From contig NZ_AUFO01000016.1 in assembly GCF_000426545.1 (NCBI RefSeq), positions 1 through 64,000 on the forward strand: a DNA stretch of 64,000 nucleotides. The letters are read 5' to 3'. Position 1 is the first letter of the stretch, and every line of letters starts with the position of its first letter. A model generated the notes under the pieces. The model made no database searches. It was not told the origin of the DNA and worked only from the letters and a program-made list of their open reading frames with translations. Shown here in pieces: positions 54,258 through 62,326 of the stretch. Source of the DNA: Paenibacillus massiliensis subsp. panacisoli DSM 21345. GTDB lineage: Bacteria; Bacillota; Bacilli; Paenibacillales; Paenibacillaceae. A program made the translations under genes and the position numbers.

Positions 54258-54430
54258 CTTCATCATTGGGAGTTCGATTGCAAGGGAAATATGCACCATG
54301 AGACTGAAATATAAACTGTACTGTAAGTCCGCATTGTGAAGTCCGTTTGTAAGTCTGTGTGGTAAGACAACAGCGTAACAGGGTTGAAAGGGTACCTCCC
54401 AGTAAATCGAATCTTATGGGCCATACAAAT
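54258..54430. other. Intergenic tail after the MFS gene
   Basis: There is no gene. Repeated TGTAAGTC...TGTAAGTCTGTGTGGTAAG segments are present (54323-54365), but no structure with a clear role. Confidence 0.3.
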
Positions 54431-54480
54431 AAAAGGTCGAAGACGTGCTCCTTGCCCGAGCATCTGTCTTCGACCTTTTG
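54431..54480. terminator. Terminator between the MFS gene and the RluA gene
   Basis: AAAAGGTCGAAGAC (54431-54444) pairs perfectly with GTCTTCGACCTTTT (54466-54479). With A- and T-runs on both sides it can serve both converging genes. Confidence 0.9.
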
Positions 54481-54592
54481 TTGCATGTTGAGACATATAG
54501 AAACTACGTCAACTCAACTCAGCGAAAAAGCTGTTCTGCCGCTGTCTGATCCACGAGGTTGCAGGTCCATAGCATGATGGGGAGGGCCAAGA

Positions 54593-55306
54593 CTACAGAT
54601 CCTCGTATAACTGCGCTGGCCACTCATTCCAGGGGAAAGCAAGTGGCGGCATGGAGCGGAATAACATGGGCTCCTTCGTAATAGGGTGAGGAGCACCAGC
54701 CTCCAATGACCACAGGGCAAGCTGCTGTCCGGGCTTGTTAAGCTGCTGCCCGTATTTCTGATCCCCATACAGTGGACATCCAATGTTGCTTAGCTGAACT
54801 CGAATCTGATGAGGTCTGCCAGTATGTAGCTCTACTAGAAGAAGGCTCAGCCCACTAGCATGACCCAGAGTTTGATAATCGAGTAAGGCCTCCTTGGCGC
54901 CAGGCTGGCTTGGTCTAACGACCTGTACCGTATTCGTACGGCTATCCTTCAGCAGATAATCCTTCAGGCGAGCTTGTGGAGCCGGCGTGCCATGTACGAC
55001 TGCTAGGTAGCGCTTATGGAAGCTGCGACTTCTTACTGCCTCCGATAGTCTGGATGCTGCTTTGGAGGTCTTGGCGAAGATCATGGTGCCGCCTACGGGT
55101 CTATCCAAGCGATGGATCAAGCCGAGAAATACGTTACCAGGCTTTTGGTGTCGAATCTTGAGATCTTCCTTCAGCAGGCTGAGCAGATCGGGATCACCGC
55201 TGGCATCCTCCTGTGTCGGAACATTGACTGGCTTCTCCACGGCAAGAACATGATTATCCTCATAGAGCACAGGGATGCCTGAGCTGAGGCCAGATTCATG
55301 CATCAT
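54593..55306 (-). CDS. RluA-family RNA pseudouridine synthase
   Basis: This 237-residue enzyme isomerises specific uridines in rRNA or tRNA. The catalytic Asp is in LIHRLDRPVGGTMIFAKTSK; further family motifs are VLYEDNHVLAVEKPVNVPTQ, FHKRYLAVVHG, LLLVELHTGRPHQIRVQLSN and CPLYGDQKYG. It has no S4 domain. ATG 55306 follows GGGAGGC with 10-nt spacing and starts 6 nt after the methyltransferase gene ends. The longer reading (55342) would overlap that gene by 31 bp. It probably shares a transcript with the methyltransferase. Confidence 0.9.
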   Translation of the reverse strand: MMHESGLSSGIPVLYEDNHVLAVEKPVNVPTQEDASGDPDLLSLLKEDLKIRHQKPGNVFLGLIHRLDRPVGGTMIFAKTSKAASRLSEAVRSRSFHKRYLAVVHGTPAPQARLKDYLLKDSRTNTVQVVRPSQPGAKEALLDYQTLGHASGLSLLLVELHTGRPHQIRVQLSNIGCPLYGDQKYGQQLNKPGQQLALWSLEAGAPHPITKEPMLFRSMPPLAFPWNEWPAQLYEDL

Positions 55307-55311
55307 GGCGA

Positions 55312-56175
55312 TTATGCCTCCCAGCGGCCCAGAATACCGCAAGGCAGGTTCAGACCAGAACGACTGATGGGCAGGCCGATCTCGCCTGTGCTGATGCTAC
55401 CTCCGTATTTCGGCTTCATGGTCATGCTCAGCATATTGTGGAGGATGGATGGCGATATTCCGGTAGTATAGGAGTTAATCAACAGGAACAGAGGCTCATC
55501 CGAGATAATCTCCATACACGACTCCAGGAACGGATAAAGGCTCTGTTCAAGCTTCCAGGTCTCCCCGCTTGGTCCTCGTCCATAGGATGGAGGGTCCATA
55601 ATAATGGCGTCATAACGATTGCCTCTGCGTTGCTCGCGTTGTACGAACTTGAATACGTCATCCGTAATAAAACGAACAGGCCGATCTGACAGGCCGGAGA
55701 GCTGCACGTTTTCTTTTGCCCATTGGACCATGCCCTTCGCTGCATCTACATGCACGACACTTGCTCCAGCCGCTGCAGCGGCAACTGTGGCACCGCCTGT
55801 ATAAGCGAACAAGTTCAGCACAGAGATAGGTCTTCCTGCTGCGGAGATCTTGTCCATCATCCAGCTCCAGTTAGCTGCTTGTTCCGGGAATAGGCCCGTA
55901 TGCTTGAAGCTCGTAGGCTTAATGTGGAATTTGAGCTGCTTGTAGCCAATGGTCCAGCGTTCAGGAACGGGCTTCTTCATATCCCAGTTGCCGCCGCCGG
56001 AGGAGCTACGGTGATAGTGACCATGCACTTGCTGCCACTCGCTAGTCTCAGAGGTCAAGGGCCATATAATTTGCGGGTCCGGTCGACGCAGGATGATGTC
56101 ACCCCAACGCTCCAGCTTTTCGCCGCCTCCCGTATCGATTACTTCATAGTCTTTCCAGCCGTCTGCAACGTACAT
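55312..56175 (-). CDS. Class I SAM-dependent RNA methyltransferase
   Basis: This 287-residue protein has the Rossmann SAM site in ISVLNLFAYTGGATVAAAAA, the acidic end of strand 2 in VVHVDAAKGMVQWAKENVQL, and the catalytic motif DPPSYGRGPSG typical of rRNA cytosine/guanine methyltransferases of the RlmI/RlmK group. It lacks an obvious PUA domain. The N-terminal part (about 1-105: YEVIDTGGGEKLERWGDIIL, HIKPTSFKHTGLFPEQAANW) fits that group. AAGGAATGA precedes the ATG. The exact RNA target is unknown. Confidence 0.85.
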   Translation of the reverse strand: MYVADGWKDYEVIDTGGGEKLERWGDIILRRPDPQIIWPLTSETSEWQQVHGHYHRSSSGGGNWDMKKPVPERWTIGYKQLKFHIKPTSFKHTGLFPEQAANWSWMMDKISAAGRPISVLNLFAYTGGATVAAAAAGASVVHVDAAKGMVQWAKENVQLSGLSDRPVRFITDDVFKFVQREQRRGNRYDAIIMDPPSYGRGPSGETWKLEQSLYPFLESCMEIISDEPLFLLINSYTTGISPSILHNMLSMTMKPKYGGSISTGEIGLPISRSGLNLPCGILGRWEA

Positions 56176-56350
56176 TGTATAATCATTCCTTCAACAGTCA
56201 TTTGGACACTATTGTACAACAATTTTGACCAAGCACGCTACCCGGAGTGCTTATCTCTTACTATTGTTGATTAAAGCTGACATTATTCGGTTAAGGTAGG
56301 GTATAGGTTCAATGTGCGGATAAATGTCCTGTGAAGGGGGTGTCAAACGG

Positions 56351-56767
56351 ATGCAGAGCAGCATGCACAAAATTGCACTTGTGCTCCTATCGTATGGCTG
56401 TCTAGTCACTGTTATCTATGGTATAGCAGCTCTGGAGTACGAGGTGTCCGTAGGACTTGGTTGGACGCTGAATGGGCTGGTGCCCGCACTAGTTGGTTAT
56501 GGCTTATGGAGGAAGGCTCGACAAGCACGGCAAGCTGACTTGCAGAAAACTATTCTGCGACTAGCAAAGCAGCATGACAATCTACTGACTGCAGCGGACG
56601 TGGCCCTTGAGACGGAGCTGGACATGGGTGAAGCAGAGCAGCAGCTGGAAGTTATGCGGACAAATGGGCTCATGCGGCTGAAGGTTGCTGACAACGGGAC
56701 GTGGGTATATGAATGCAGCTCGCTGCTGACGATGGAGGAGAAAAGGAAAGCAGAATCCTTGTACTGA
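56351..56767 (+). CDS. Two-helix membrane protein with a small helical tail domain
   Basis: This 138-residue product starts at ATG 56351 after GAAGGGGGTG. Two membrane helices (about 6-26, IALVLLSYGCLVTVIYGIAA; about 33-52, VGLGWTLNGLVPALVGYGLW) are followed by a basic stretch and a cytoplasmic domain of about 80 residues. That domain looks like a winged helix: ILRLAKQHDNLLTAADVALE, TELDMGEAEQQLEVMRTNGL, MRLKVADNGTWVYE. I cannot assign a role. Confidence 0.7.
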   Translation: MQSSMHKIALVLLSYGCLVTVIYGIAALEYEVSVGLGWTLNGLVPALVGYGLWRKARQARQADLQKTILRLAKQHDNLLTAADVALETELDMGEAEQQLEVMRTNGLMRLKVADNGTWVYECSSLLTMEEKRKAESLY

Positions 56768-56785
56768 ACTTAACGATGTAGATGA

Positions 56786-57370
56786 TCAATTTCGGTCACT
56801 AGGATCGGTCACTAGGAAGGGTAAGGCTTTTTCTATATATTGTTCTGCCGAGGAAGACCCATTCTTTTTCCAATCTACAGATGCTGCGTAAATTCCGTTG
56901 CTTAATATGACTGCACCCACCCTGAGCCCTTCGGGATCACGATTAGATTGTTGCTTAAGCAGTAGAGAAAAAAATAAGTTTTCCAGATCAATTTTGATTT
57001 TTTGTTCAACCATTGTACTAAATGCTTCATAGCTCCCACTACATTGGGGGCTTAAGTGTGAATTCTCCATCGTCTCTGTATGAAAATCAGCTAATGCAAG
57101 GAAGATCGTTACATAAGTTTCCTTATTTAATTTATCGAGATAGTCAAGGTTTTTAAAAATGCTGTCTATTACAGCTTCTTTAATGACAACATCCAATAAA
57201 TCATACTTATCATGAAAATGGGAATAAAGAGTTGCTCGATTGACAGTTGCTTCATCCGTAATATCTTTTATAGTAATATCCTTGAAGTTCTTTTTTAGAA
57301 TGAGCTTGATAAAAGCATCCATTAACAATTTTCTTGTCCGCAAAATACGTGGATCAATTTTGTGTGTCAT
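56786..57370 (-). CDS. TetR-family transcriptional regulator
   Basis: This 194-residue repressor has the TetR helix-turn-helix at residues 8-58: ILRTRKLLMDAFIKLILKKN, FKDITIKDITDEATVNRATL, YSHFHDKYDLL. The C-terminal all-helical domain would hold the ligand. It is divergent from the flavin reductase gene, and a nested palindrome lies in the gap, so the two probably form a sensor-enzyme pair. Codon use here is more AT-rich than in the genes around it. Confidence 0.9.
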   Translation of the reverse strand: MTHKIDPRILRTRKLLMDAFIKLILKKNFKDITIKDITDEATVNRATLYSHFHDKYDLLDVVIKEAVIDSIFKNLDYLDKLNKETYVTIFLALADFHTETMENSHLSPQCSGSYEAFSTMVEQKIKIDLENLFFSLLLKQQSNRDPEGLRVGAVILSNGIYAASVDWKKNGSSSAEQYIEKALPFLVTDPSDRN

Positions 57371-57449
57371 TCTCTGTGTACTCCTCCCTCTCCTGAAGAG
57401 ATAGACGACTATTTTTCCTGTTTGTTGTTTAAGCGATAAAATCCGAACA

Positions 57450-57477
57450 TTGATGATTGATGATCAATAAACATCAA
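57450..57477. promoter_or_regulatory. Nested palindromic TetR operator
   Basis: ATTGATGATCAAT (57456-57468) is a perfect palindrome, and TTGATG (57450-57455) mirrors CATCAA (57472-57477) outside it. It lies in the gap between the divergent tetR and flavin reductase genes. Confidence 0.6.
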
Positions 57478-57539
57478 CTTACAATTCACTATGTTACCAA
57501 ATAATACATTGATCGAACAGGAGAACAGGAGGATTACAA

Positions 57540-58115
57540 ATGAGACAACCGATTGATTATGTTTCAGGACATGCATACCCTGGTATGGTGGTCCTTGTGA
57601 CATCTAAACATGAGGATAAACACAATATAATGGCGGCTGGTTTCCACACAACGATAGGCTATGCTCCCCTTATTTATGGTGTTTCGTTACGAAAGGAAGC
57701 ATATTCATACGATTTGATTATGAACAGTGGTAATTTTGGTATTAATTTTGTTCCAGCAAAGCTTGCTGAACTCATTCAGATTGTAGGAACTAGGAGTGGG
57801 AGAGATGTAGACAAATTCTCTGCGTATAACATCGAATATGATAATGGTATGAAGCTGGATGTTCCAATATTAAAAGAATCTTATTTTGCTTATGAGTGCA
57901 AGGTAATAGATGTAAGAAACTATGGAAGCCATGATTTTGTAACTGGGGAAATCCAGACTATTTACAAAGATGAAGAGAAATTTATAGAAATAGACGGATG
58001 GACTATGCCAAATATGAATAAGTTAGAGGTTCCTCTTTATTTAGGACGTTCTGTATATGCTACTTTCAATGGTGATGCAGAGCAGAATGATTATGTAAAG
58101 TATCGTTTTAAATAA
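57540..58115 (+). CDS. Flavin reductase-like FMN-binding protein
   Basis: This 191-residue split-barrel flavoprotein has family motifs YPGMVVLVTSKHEDKHNIMA, AGFHTTIGYAPLIYGVSLRK and MNSGNFGINFVPAKLAELIQ, and ends YLGRSVYATFNGDAEQNDYV. Such proteins bind FMN and often reduce it with NAD(P)H or act as oxidoreductases of uncertain substrate. ACAGGAGGA precedes the ATG. It is probably repressed by the divergent TetR protein. Confidence 0.85.
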   Translation: MRQPIDYVSGHAYPGMVVLVTSKHEDKHNIMAAGFHTTIGYAPLIYGVSLRKEAYSYDLIMNSGNFGINFVPAKLAELIQIVGTRSGRDVDKFSAYNIEYDNGMKLDVPILKESYFAYECKVIDVRNYGSHDFVTGEIQTIYKDEEKFIEIDGWTMPNMNKLEVPLYLGRSVYATFNGDAEQNDYVKYRFK

Positions 58116-58217
58116 AGAAAGCTGGAGCTGGGGACTCAATGATTAGCTTCCAGCCTCCACTCCAATACAGTCATGATGAACCAAGTCTCAACAGCAAATA
58201 ATATGGTTCTTCATGTT

Positions 58218-58244
58218 GTCCGCCTTGTACAGGCGGGCTTTTTT
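58218..58244 (+). terminator. Terminator after the flavin reductase gene
   Basis: GTCCGCCT (58218-58225) pairs with AGGCGGGC (58231-58238, one G-U) and is followed by six Ts. Confidence 0.85.
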
Positions 58245-58277
58245 ACTTCTTGAGAAATAATGCTTCATTTTTTATAT

Positions 58278-58307
58278 TTGACAATGAGAATCATTATCAA
58301 ATATGAT
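58278..58307 (+). promoter_or_regulatory. Promoter with embedded Fur box for the flavodoxin gene
   Basis: TTGACA (58278-58283) and TATGAT (58302-58307) are 18 nt apart. Between them TGAGAATCATTATCA (58285-58299) matches the 7-1-7 Fur consensus TGATAATNATTATCA at all but one defined position. Fur bound there would block the promoter when iron is plentiful. Confidence 0.75.
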
Positions 58308-58352
58308 GGATATAGAATATGGATCATGAGCCAGAAAGCGAGGATTATATAG

Positions 58353-58802
58353 ATGAAATTTATCATTGTGTACGCAAGCATGACAGGAAATACCGAGGAG
58401 ATTGCCGAGCTGATTGCGGAGGGGATTCGCCAGGAAGGGCATGAAGTCGTATTGAAGGAATCCCATGAGTGCAGTGCTTCACAGTTGCTGGAGTATGATG
58501 GATACATTATGGGATTGTACACATGGGGCGACGGAGAGCTTCCTGATGAATTTGAGGATTTCTTCGAGGAGCTGGATGAAGTGGATCTCGCGGGTACGCG
58601 CACTGCACTGTTCGGCAGCGGAGATACATCTTATGCGGAATTCTGTGGAGCTGTAGATTTGCTCGAAAATAAGATCAAGGAACGCGGAGCTACTGTGGTG
58701 CAGGAGAGTCTGAAGCTTGAATTTAATCCAAGGGATGATGAGAAGGAGACCTGCCGCTCCTTTGGACGTCAGTACGTACAACATAGTAAAGAACCAGTAT
58801 GA
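58353..58802 (+). CDS. Flavodoxin
   Basis: This 149-residue FMN electron carrier has the phosphate loop VYASMTGNTEEIAE (about 6-19), the FMN-ring loops YTWGDGELPDEFEDF (about 56-70) and FGSGDTSYAEFCGA (about 87-100). Flavodoxin replaces ferredoxin under iron shortage, which agrees with the Fur box in its promoter. GAGGA lies before the ATG. The next gene starts 27 bp downstream and may share the transcript. Confidence 0.95.
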   Translation: MKFIIVYASMTGNTEEIAELIAEGIRQEGHEVVLKESHECSASQLLEYDGYIMGLYTWGDGELPDEFEDFFEELDEVDLAGTRTALFGSGDTSYAEFCGAVDLLENKIKERGATVVQESLKLEFNPRDDEKETCRSFGRQYVQHSKEPV

Positions 58803-58829
58803 TGTATGCCAAGAAGGGAGTGAAGCTGG

Positions 58830-59612
58830 ATGAAGAATGCTGATCAGGAATCGGTCTCCCTTCCGCTGCTGATGGACTATCAGATCGAGCATTTGTGGCG
58901 TTGCCCTTATCGGCTTCAGAAGGCGGAGCAGAAACCCAATCGCAGACAGAGCTGGGACTGGGAGCATCATGTTCAATACGCGGTTGGTCACGCTCTTAGT
59001 GAGTACTATCACCTGCGCCCTGAGGTCAGGAATGAAATTCCGCTGCAATATATGCTGGAGAAATGGTGGCCTAAGCGGCCGGATGGCTTCGAATCCGTAA
59101 CGCATTATTGGGAGATGAAGCACCAAATCACTGCGGGAATCTACAAAGTAGGGACCTCGAATCAGGACCTGGGCGTACCCGTCCTATTATACGAGCAATT
59201 CCGTACACCAATCCCAGACTTGGCCATCGAGCTGTCGGTTATTATTCAAGCTATGTGGCAGCAGGCTGATCAAGGTCAGCCGATGCTGGTACAGAAATAT
59301 TTGGTCAGCTACCATGAAGCGGTCGTTGAGGCTTACCGCCATCTGGTGACTATCTTTTGTCACTATGCCTTTGGTCGGCTTCCTTCCAGCATTGAAGTCT
59401 TTTGCTTGCTGGAGAATCGCAGATTGACCTTCTTTACACATCGCCAGTCCTTAAGTCAGGCTATGGATTATGTGGCTTTGCTGCGAGATTCCTTAAAGGA
59501 TGTCCAGCGGAGCAGCCGCGAATGCCAGTGCGCATCGTGTGTGTCCCGGCGAATGAGCTATTTGAATCGCGTGGAGTCGGCAGGGGAAGGGCCAGGTAGA
59601 CTGCTGAGCTGA
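58830..59612 (+). CDS. PD-(D/E)XK nuclease-like protein with Fe-S-type cysteines
   Basis: This 260-residue protein has features of the Cas4/AddB-type PD-(D/E)XK group: an N-terminal DYQIEHLWRCPYRLQ with Cys25, a conserved-looking GHALSEYY helix, a Q-x2-Y segment (MLVQKYLVSYHEAVVEAYRH), a strand pair (IEVFCLLENRRLTFFTHRQ), and a C-terminal cluster CQCASC. One N-terminal and three C-terminal cysteines could hold a [4Fe-4S] cluster. The acidic D..ExK core is not clear, so it may be inactive or not a nuclease at all. GAAGGGAGTG precedes the ATG. It follows the iron-regulated flavodoxin gene, and a terminator lies downstream. Confidence 0.6.
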   Translation: MKNADQESVSLPLLMDYQIEHLWRCPYRLQKAEQKPNRRQSWDWEHHVQYAVGHALSEYYHLRPEVRNEIPLQYMLEKWWPKRPDGFESVTHYWEMKHQITAGIYKVGTSNQDLGVPVLLYEQFRTPIPDLAIELSVIIQAMWQQADQGQPMLVQKYLVSYHEAVVEAYRHLVTIFCHYAFGRLPSSIEVFCLLENRRLTFFTHRQSLSQAMDYVALLRDSLKDVQRSSRECQCASCVSRRMSYLNRVESAGEGPGRLLS

Positions 59613-59658
59613 GTAGGTATTTGAGCTTATCAAACATGTTTATTGTGAAAGTACATAT

Positions 59659-59711
59659 AACGGTTGCTTCAGGCTTTGCGGCATTTCGCCGGTCCTGAGC
59701 AACCGTTTTTT
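59659..59711 (+). terminator. Terminator after the nuclease-like gene
   Basis: AACGGTTGC (59659-59667) and GCAACCGTT (59699-59707) pair perfectly, with TCAGG/CCTGA inside, followed by TTTT. Confidence 0.9.
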
Positions 59712-59983
59712 GTTGTGATTCATACAGAATATTTTGGTATTGAGCCAATTTTGTTATTGATTATTTGAAGAATACTTATATAATATATCATTAGTTTCAT
59801 ATGTTAAAATTGTAATATGGTGCTTCGTGACTAGCTGTAAGGGACAGTCATAGCAACAGGAGATCGCACATGATGTAGAGCAATAAGGGGATGAGGGACA
59901 TGTTGATTAGGTAAAAATGTAAAATGTTTCAAATTGTTAATGTTACATTTTCATAATAAATATAGAACTGGAGTGGAAAGGCA
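59712..59983. promoter_or_regulatory. AT-rich control region of the adaptor-MFS operon
   Basis: There is no gene. AAATGTAA (59915-59922) and TTACATTT (59943-59950) form an inverted repeat with 20-nt spacing that would suit a dimeric repressor. TTGTTA (59934-59939) and TAAATA (59957-59962) are a possible promoter overlapping it. No regulator gene is linked. Confidence 0.4.
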
Positions 59984-60637
59984 GTGAGCAAGAAGACAAT
60001 ATTGCCGGTGTTAGTCATTTTATTGATTCTCAGCGGCGGAACAATCGGATTCTATTACTGGTATCAAGGCTCGCATTTTGTGAAGAGCGAGGATGCTCGA
60101 ATTCAGGCGGATGCCTATAAGGTTATGCCCTTGATCTCAGCGGAAATTACACATATTGATGTGGAGGAAGGCGACGAGCTGCTCAAGGATGAGCCTGTGG
60201 CAGAGCAGGACGTTAGTGGACTGGATTCCAGCATGATTAACAAGTCCGTTCTCCATGCCCCGATCAGTGGCACCGTCATCAAGGTGCATGCCAAGGAGCA
60301 TGAAATGGGAACACCAGGGCAGGCTGTAGTGACGATGGCGGACATGAATAGTTTGTACGTATCAGCGAACATTGAAGAGACAGACATTAGTCGCATCGCG
60401 GCTGGGCAGCTAGTGGACGTTACGCTGGATGCAGCAGGCAATCGTTCGATTCAAGGGAAGGTCAGAACCATTGGCCAGGCTACGAATTCCGTCTTTTCCC
60501 TAATCTCTTCCGTCAATACGAGTGGTAACTACAATAAGGTTACACAGCGAATCCCCATCGAAATTGAATTGAACGTTCCTGAAGGTATGAAGTTAATTCC
60601 TGGCTCGAACGTTGAAGTGAAAATCCATACAAAATAG
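59984..60637 (+). CDS. Short HlyD/EmrA-like adaptor protein (YhbJ type)
   Basis: This 217-residue protein starts at GTG 59984 and has one N-terminal membrane anchor (ILPVLVILLILSGGTIGFYYW). A biotinyl-lipoyl-like domain follows (VKSEDARIQADAYKVMPLIS; VLHAPISGTVIKVHAKEHEM), then a beta-barrel part (LYVSANIEETDISRIAAGQL) without the long coiled coil of Gram-negative EmrA. Size and order match B. subtilis YhbJ, which precedes the DHA2 pump YhcA. The pump gene here begins 11 bp after its stop. It should help the pump hand substrates outward. Confidence 0.85.
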   Translation: MSKKTILPVLVILLILSGGTIGFYYWYQGSHFVKSEDARIQADAYKVMPLISAEITHIDVEEGDELLKDEPVAEQDVSGLDSSMINKSVLHAPISGTVIKVHAKEHEMGTPGQAVVTMADMNSLYVSANIEETDISRIAAGQLVDVTLDAAGNRSIQGKVRTIGQATNSVFSLISSVNTSGNYNKVTQRIPIEIELNVPEGMKLIPGSNVEVKIHTK

Positions 60638-60648
60638 GAGGGGTAAAC

Positions 60649-62160
60649 GTGGCTGATACTGAAATCACTACCTCTCCACCAGGTGCTGACAAGGAAAGCT
60701 GGCTGGCATTTATGGCCATTGTACTAGGGGCGTTCGTTGCAATCCTGAACAACAGTTTGATTAATGTTGCGATTCCGAAGCTGACTACGGATCTGGGCTC
60801 AACGACCTCCCGTATTCAATGGGTTATAACTGGTTATACCCTGGCTTCGGGGGTGATCGTTCCGATTACCGGGTACATGGAGCAGAAGATTGGCTACAAG
60901 AAATTTCTCATTCTTGCGCTGAGCATCTTCGCGATCGGAACGGCTATTTGTGCTTTGGCGTGGAGCGACAGCTCCTTGATTGCGGCACGCGTGCTGGCTG
61001 GTTTGGGTGGAGGCGTCATCATGCCGCTGAGCATGACAATTGTCTACAAGATCATTCCACGACATCAGATCGGTATGGCACTTGGAATATGGGGGATTGC
61101 AGCGATGGCTGCTCCTGCCGTAGGCCCGACGCTCAGTGGTTATTTGATCGAATGGGTCAACTGGAGATTCCTGTTCATCGTGTGCCTGCCTGTAACGGTA
61201 TTGGCGATTCTGCTAGTGGTCTTTCTGATCAAGGAGCCAGAGAAGGGGACGCCAAGGGCCTTTGATCTGCCAGGCTTTGTACTTGCTGCGACCTGTGCAG
61301 GGACACTGCTCTATGCTCTATCGAATGGACAAAGCGATGGCTGGACTTCTTTCAAGATCGTAGGTCTGTTATTCATAGCTGTCTGGTCCTTGATTTTCCT
61401 GATTTATGTGGAGAGTGGCAAGGAGAACGCTGTGATTGAGATTTCCTTGTTCAAAAATTTTAAATACAGCATTAGCGTAGTGGCCTCCAGCTTGGTCATG
61501 ATGGGGATGTATGGCGGGACCTTCCTGACTCCGTTGTTCTTGCAAAATATTCAGGGTGTCTCACCGATTGAGACAGGTATTATACTCATTCCCCAAGCGG
61601 TGGCGATGGCTGTCATGATGCCGATTGCTGGACGTCTATTCGATAAATACGGCATCGTGCCGCTCGGACTGGTGGGGCTGACACTCACAAGCTTTATGAC
61701 CTATCACTTGCATCTGCTTACACCAGATACATCCCATGCATGGCTAGAGACCGTCATGGCGCTACGCGGCATCGGAATCGGCATTTGTATGATGCCTCTA
61801 TCGACAGTAGGGATGAACGCTGTTCATCCAAGCAAGGTAGCCAACGCCTCCACGGCCTCTAACTTGGTGCGTACGGTATCGGCTTCGATGGCAATTGCGG
61901 TCTTTACATCCATAATGCAGAGCCGATCGGCAGTGCATGCACAGCATGTATCCGAGTCGATTACTGCAGATGCGGCTCACACTTTTCAGAGTATGCTGGG
62001 CAGTGGCTGGACATCTACGGTCTCCAAGCTGATTCAGTTGGATGCTGCATCACGAGGCATTGCGGATACGTTCTTGATCTCATCGGTTCCGTTATTTTGC
62101 GCAATACCGCTTATTCTACTGTTCATCGGTCAGCGTAAGCAGCGTGAGCAGGCTTTATAA
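60649..62160 (+). CDS. MFS drug exporter, DHA2 family (YhcA/EmrB type)
   Basis: This 503-residue pump has 14 helices. Signatures: FVAILNNSLINVAIPKLTTD, TTSRIQWVITGYTLASGVIV, PITGYMEQKIGYKKFLILAL and, for motif C, AAPAVGPTLSGYLIEWVNWR. GTG 60649 follows AGGAGGGG. It is co-transcribed with the short adaptor at 59984. It is clearly related to the pump at 52743, but that one is paired with MarR instead. Substrate unknown; hydrophobic drugs are usual. Confidence 0.92.
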   Translation: MADTEITTSPPGADKESWLAFMAIVLGAFVAILNNSLINVAIPKLTTDLGSTTSRIQWVITGYTLASGVIVPITGYMEQKIGYKKFLILALSIFAIGTAICALAWSDSSLIAARVLAGLGGGVIMPLSMTIVYKIIPRHQIGMALGIWGIAAMAAPAVGPTLSGYLIEWVNWRFLFIVCLPVTVLAILLVVFLIKEPEKGTPRAFDLPGFVLAATCAGTLLYALSNGQSDGWTSFKIVGLLFIAVWSLIFLIYVESGKENAVIEISLFKNFKYSISVVASSLVMMGMYGGTFLTPLFLQNIQGVSPIETGIILIPQAVAMAVMMPIAGRLFDKYGIVPLGLVGLTLTSFMTYHLHLLTPDTSHAWLETVMALRGIGIGICMMPLSTVGMNAVHPSKVANASTASNLVRTVSASMAIAVFTSIMQSRSAVHAQHVSESITADAAHTFQSMLGSGWTSTVSKLIQLDAASRGIADTFLISSVPLFCAIPLILLFIGQRKQREQAL

Positions 62161-62326
62161 GCACTCATTATAATGATGGATTTAATTCCGGCTTTGTAAG
62201 TACGGATGTTCATTACGGATTCTAAGCAACGCGTTACACAAAACGGCATTCAGATGAAGGGCTATGAAGTACTAGGTCTGTCTGTCGTACAACAGATTAT
62301 GATCATCAGTAAAGAAGGGAATAGCT

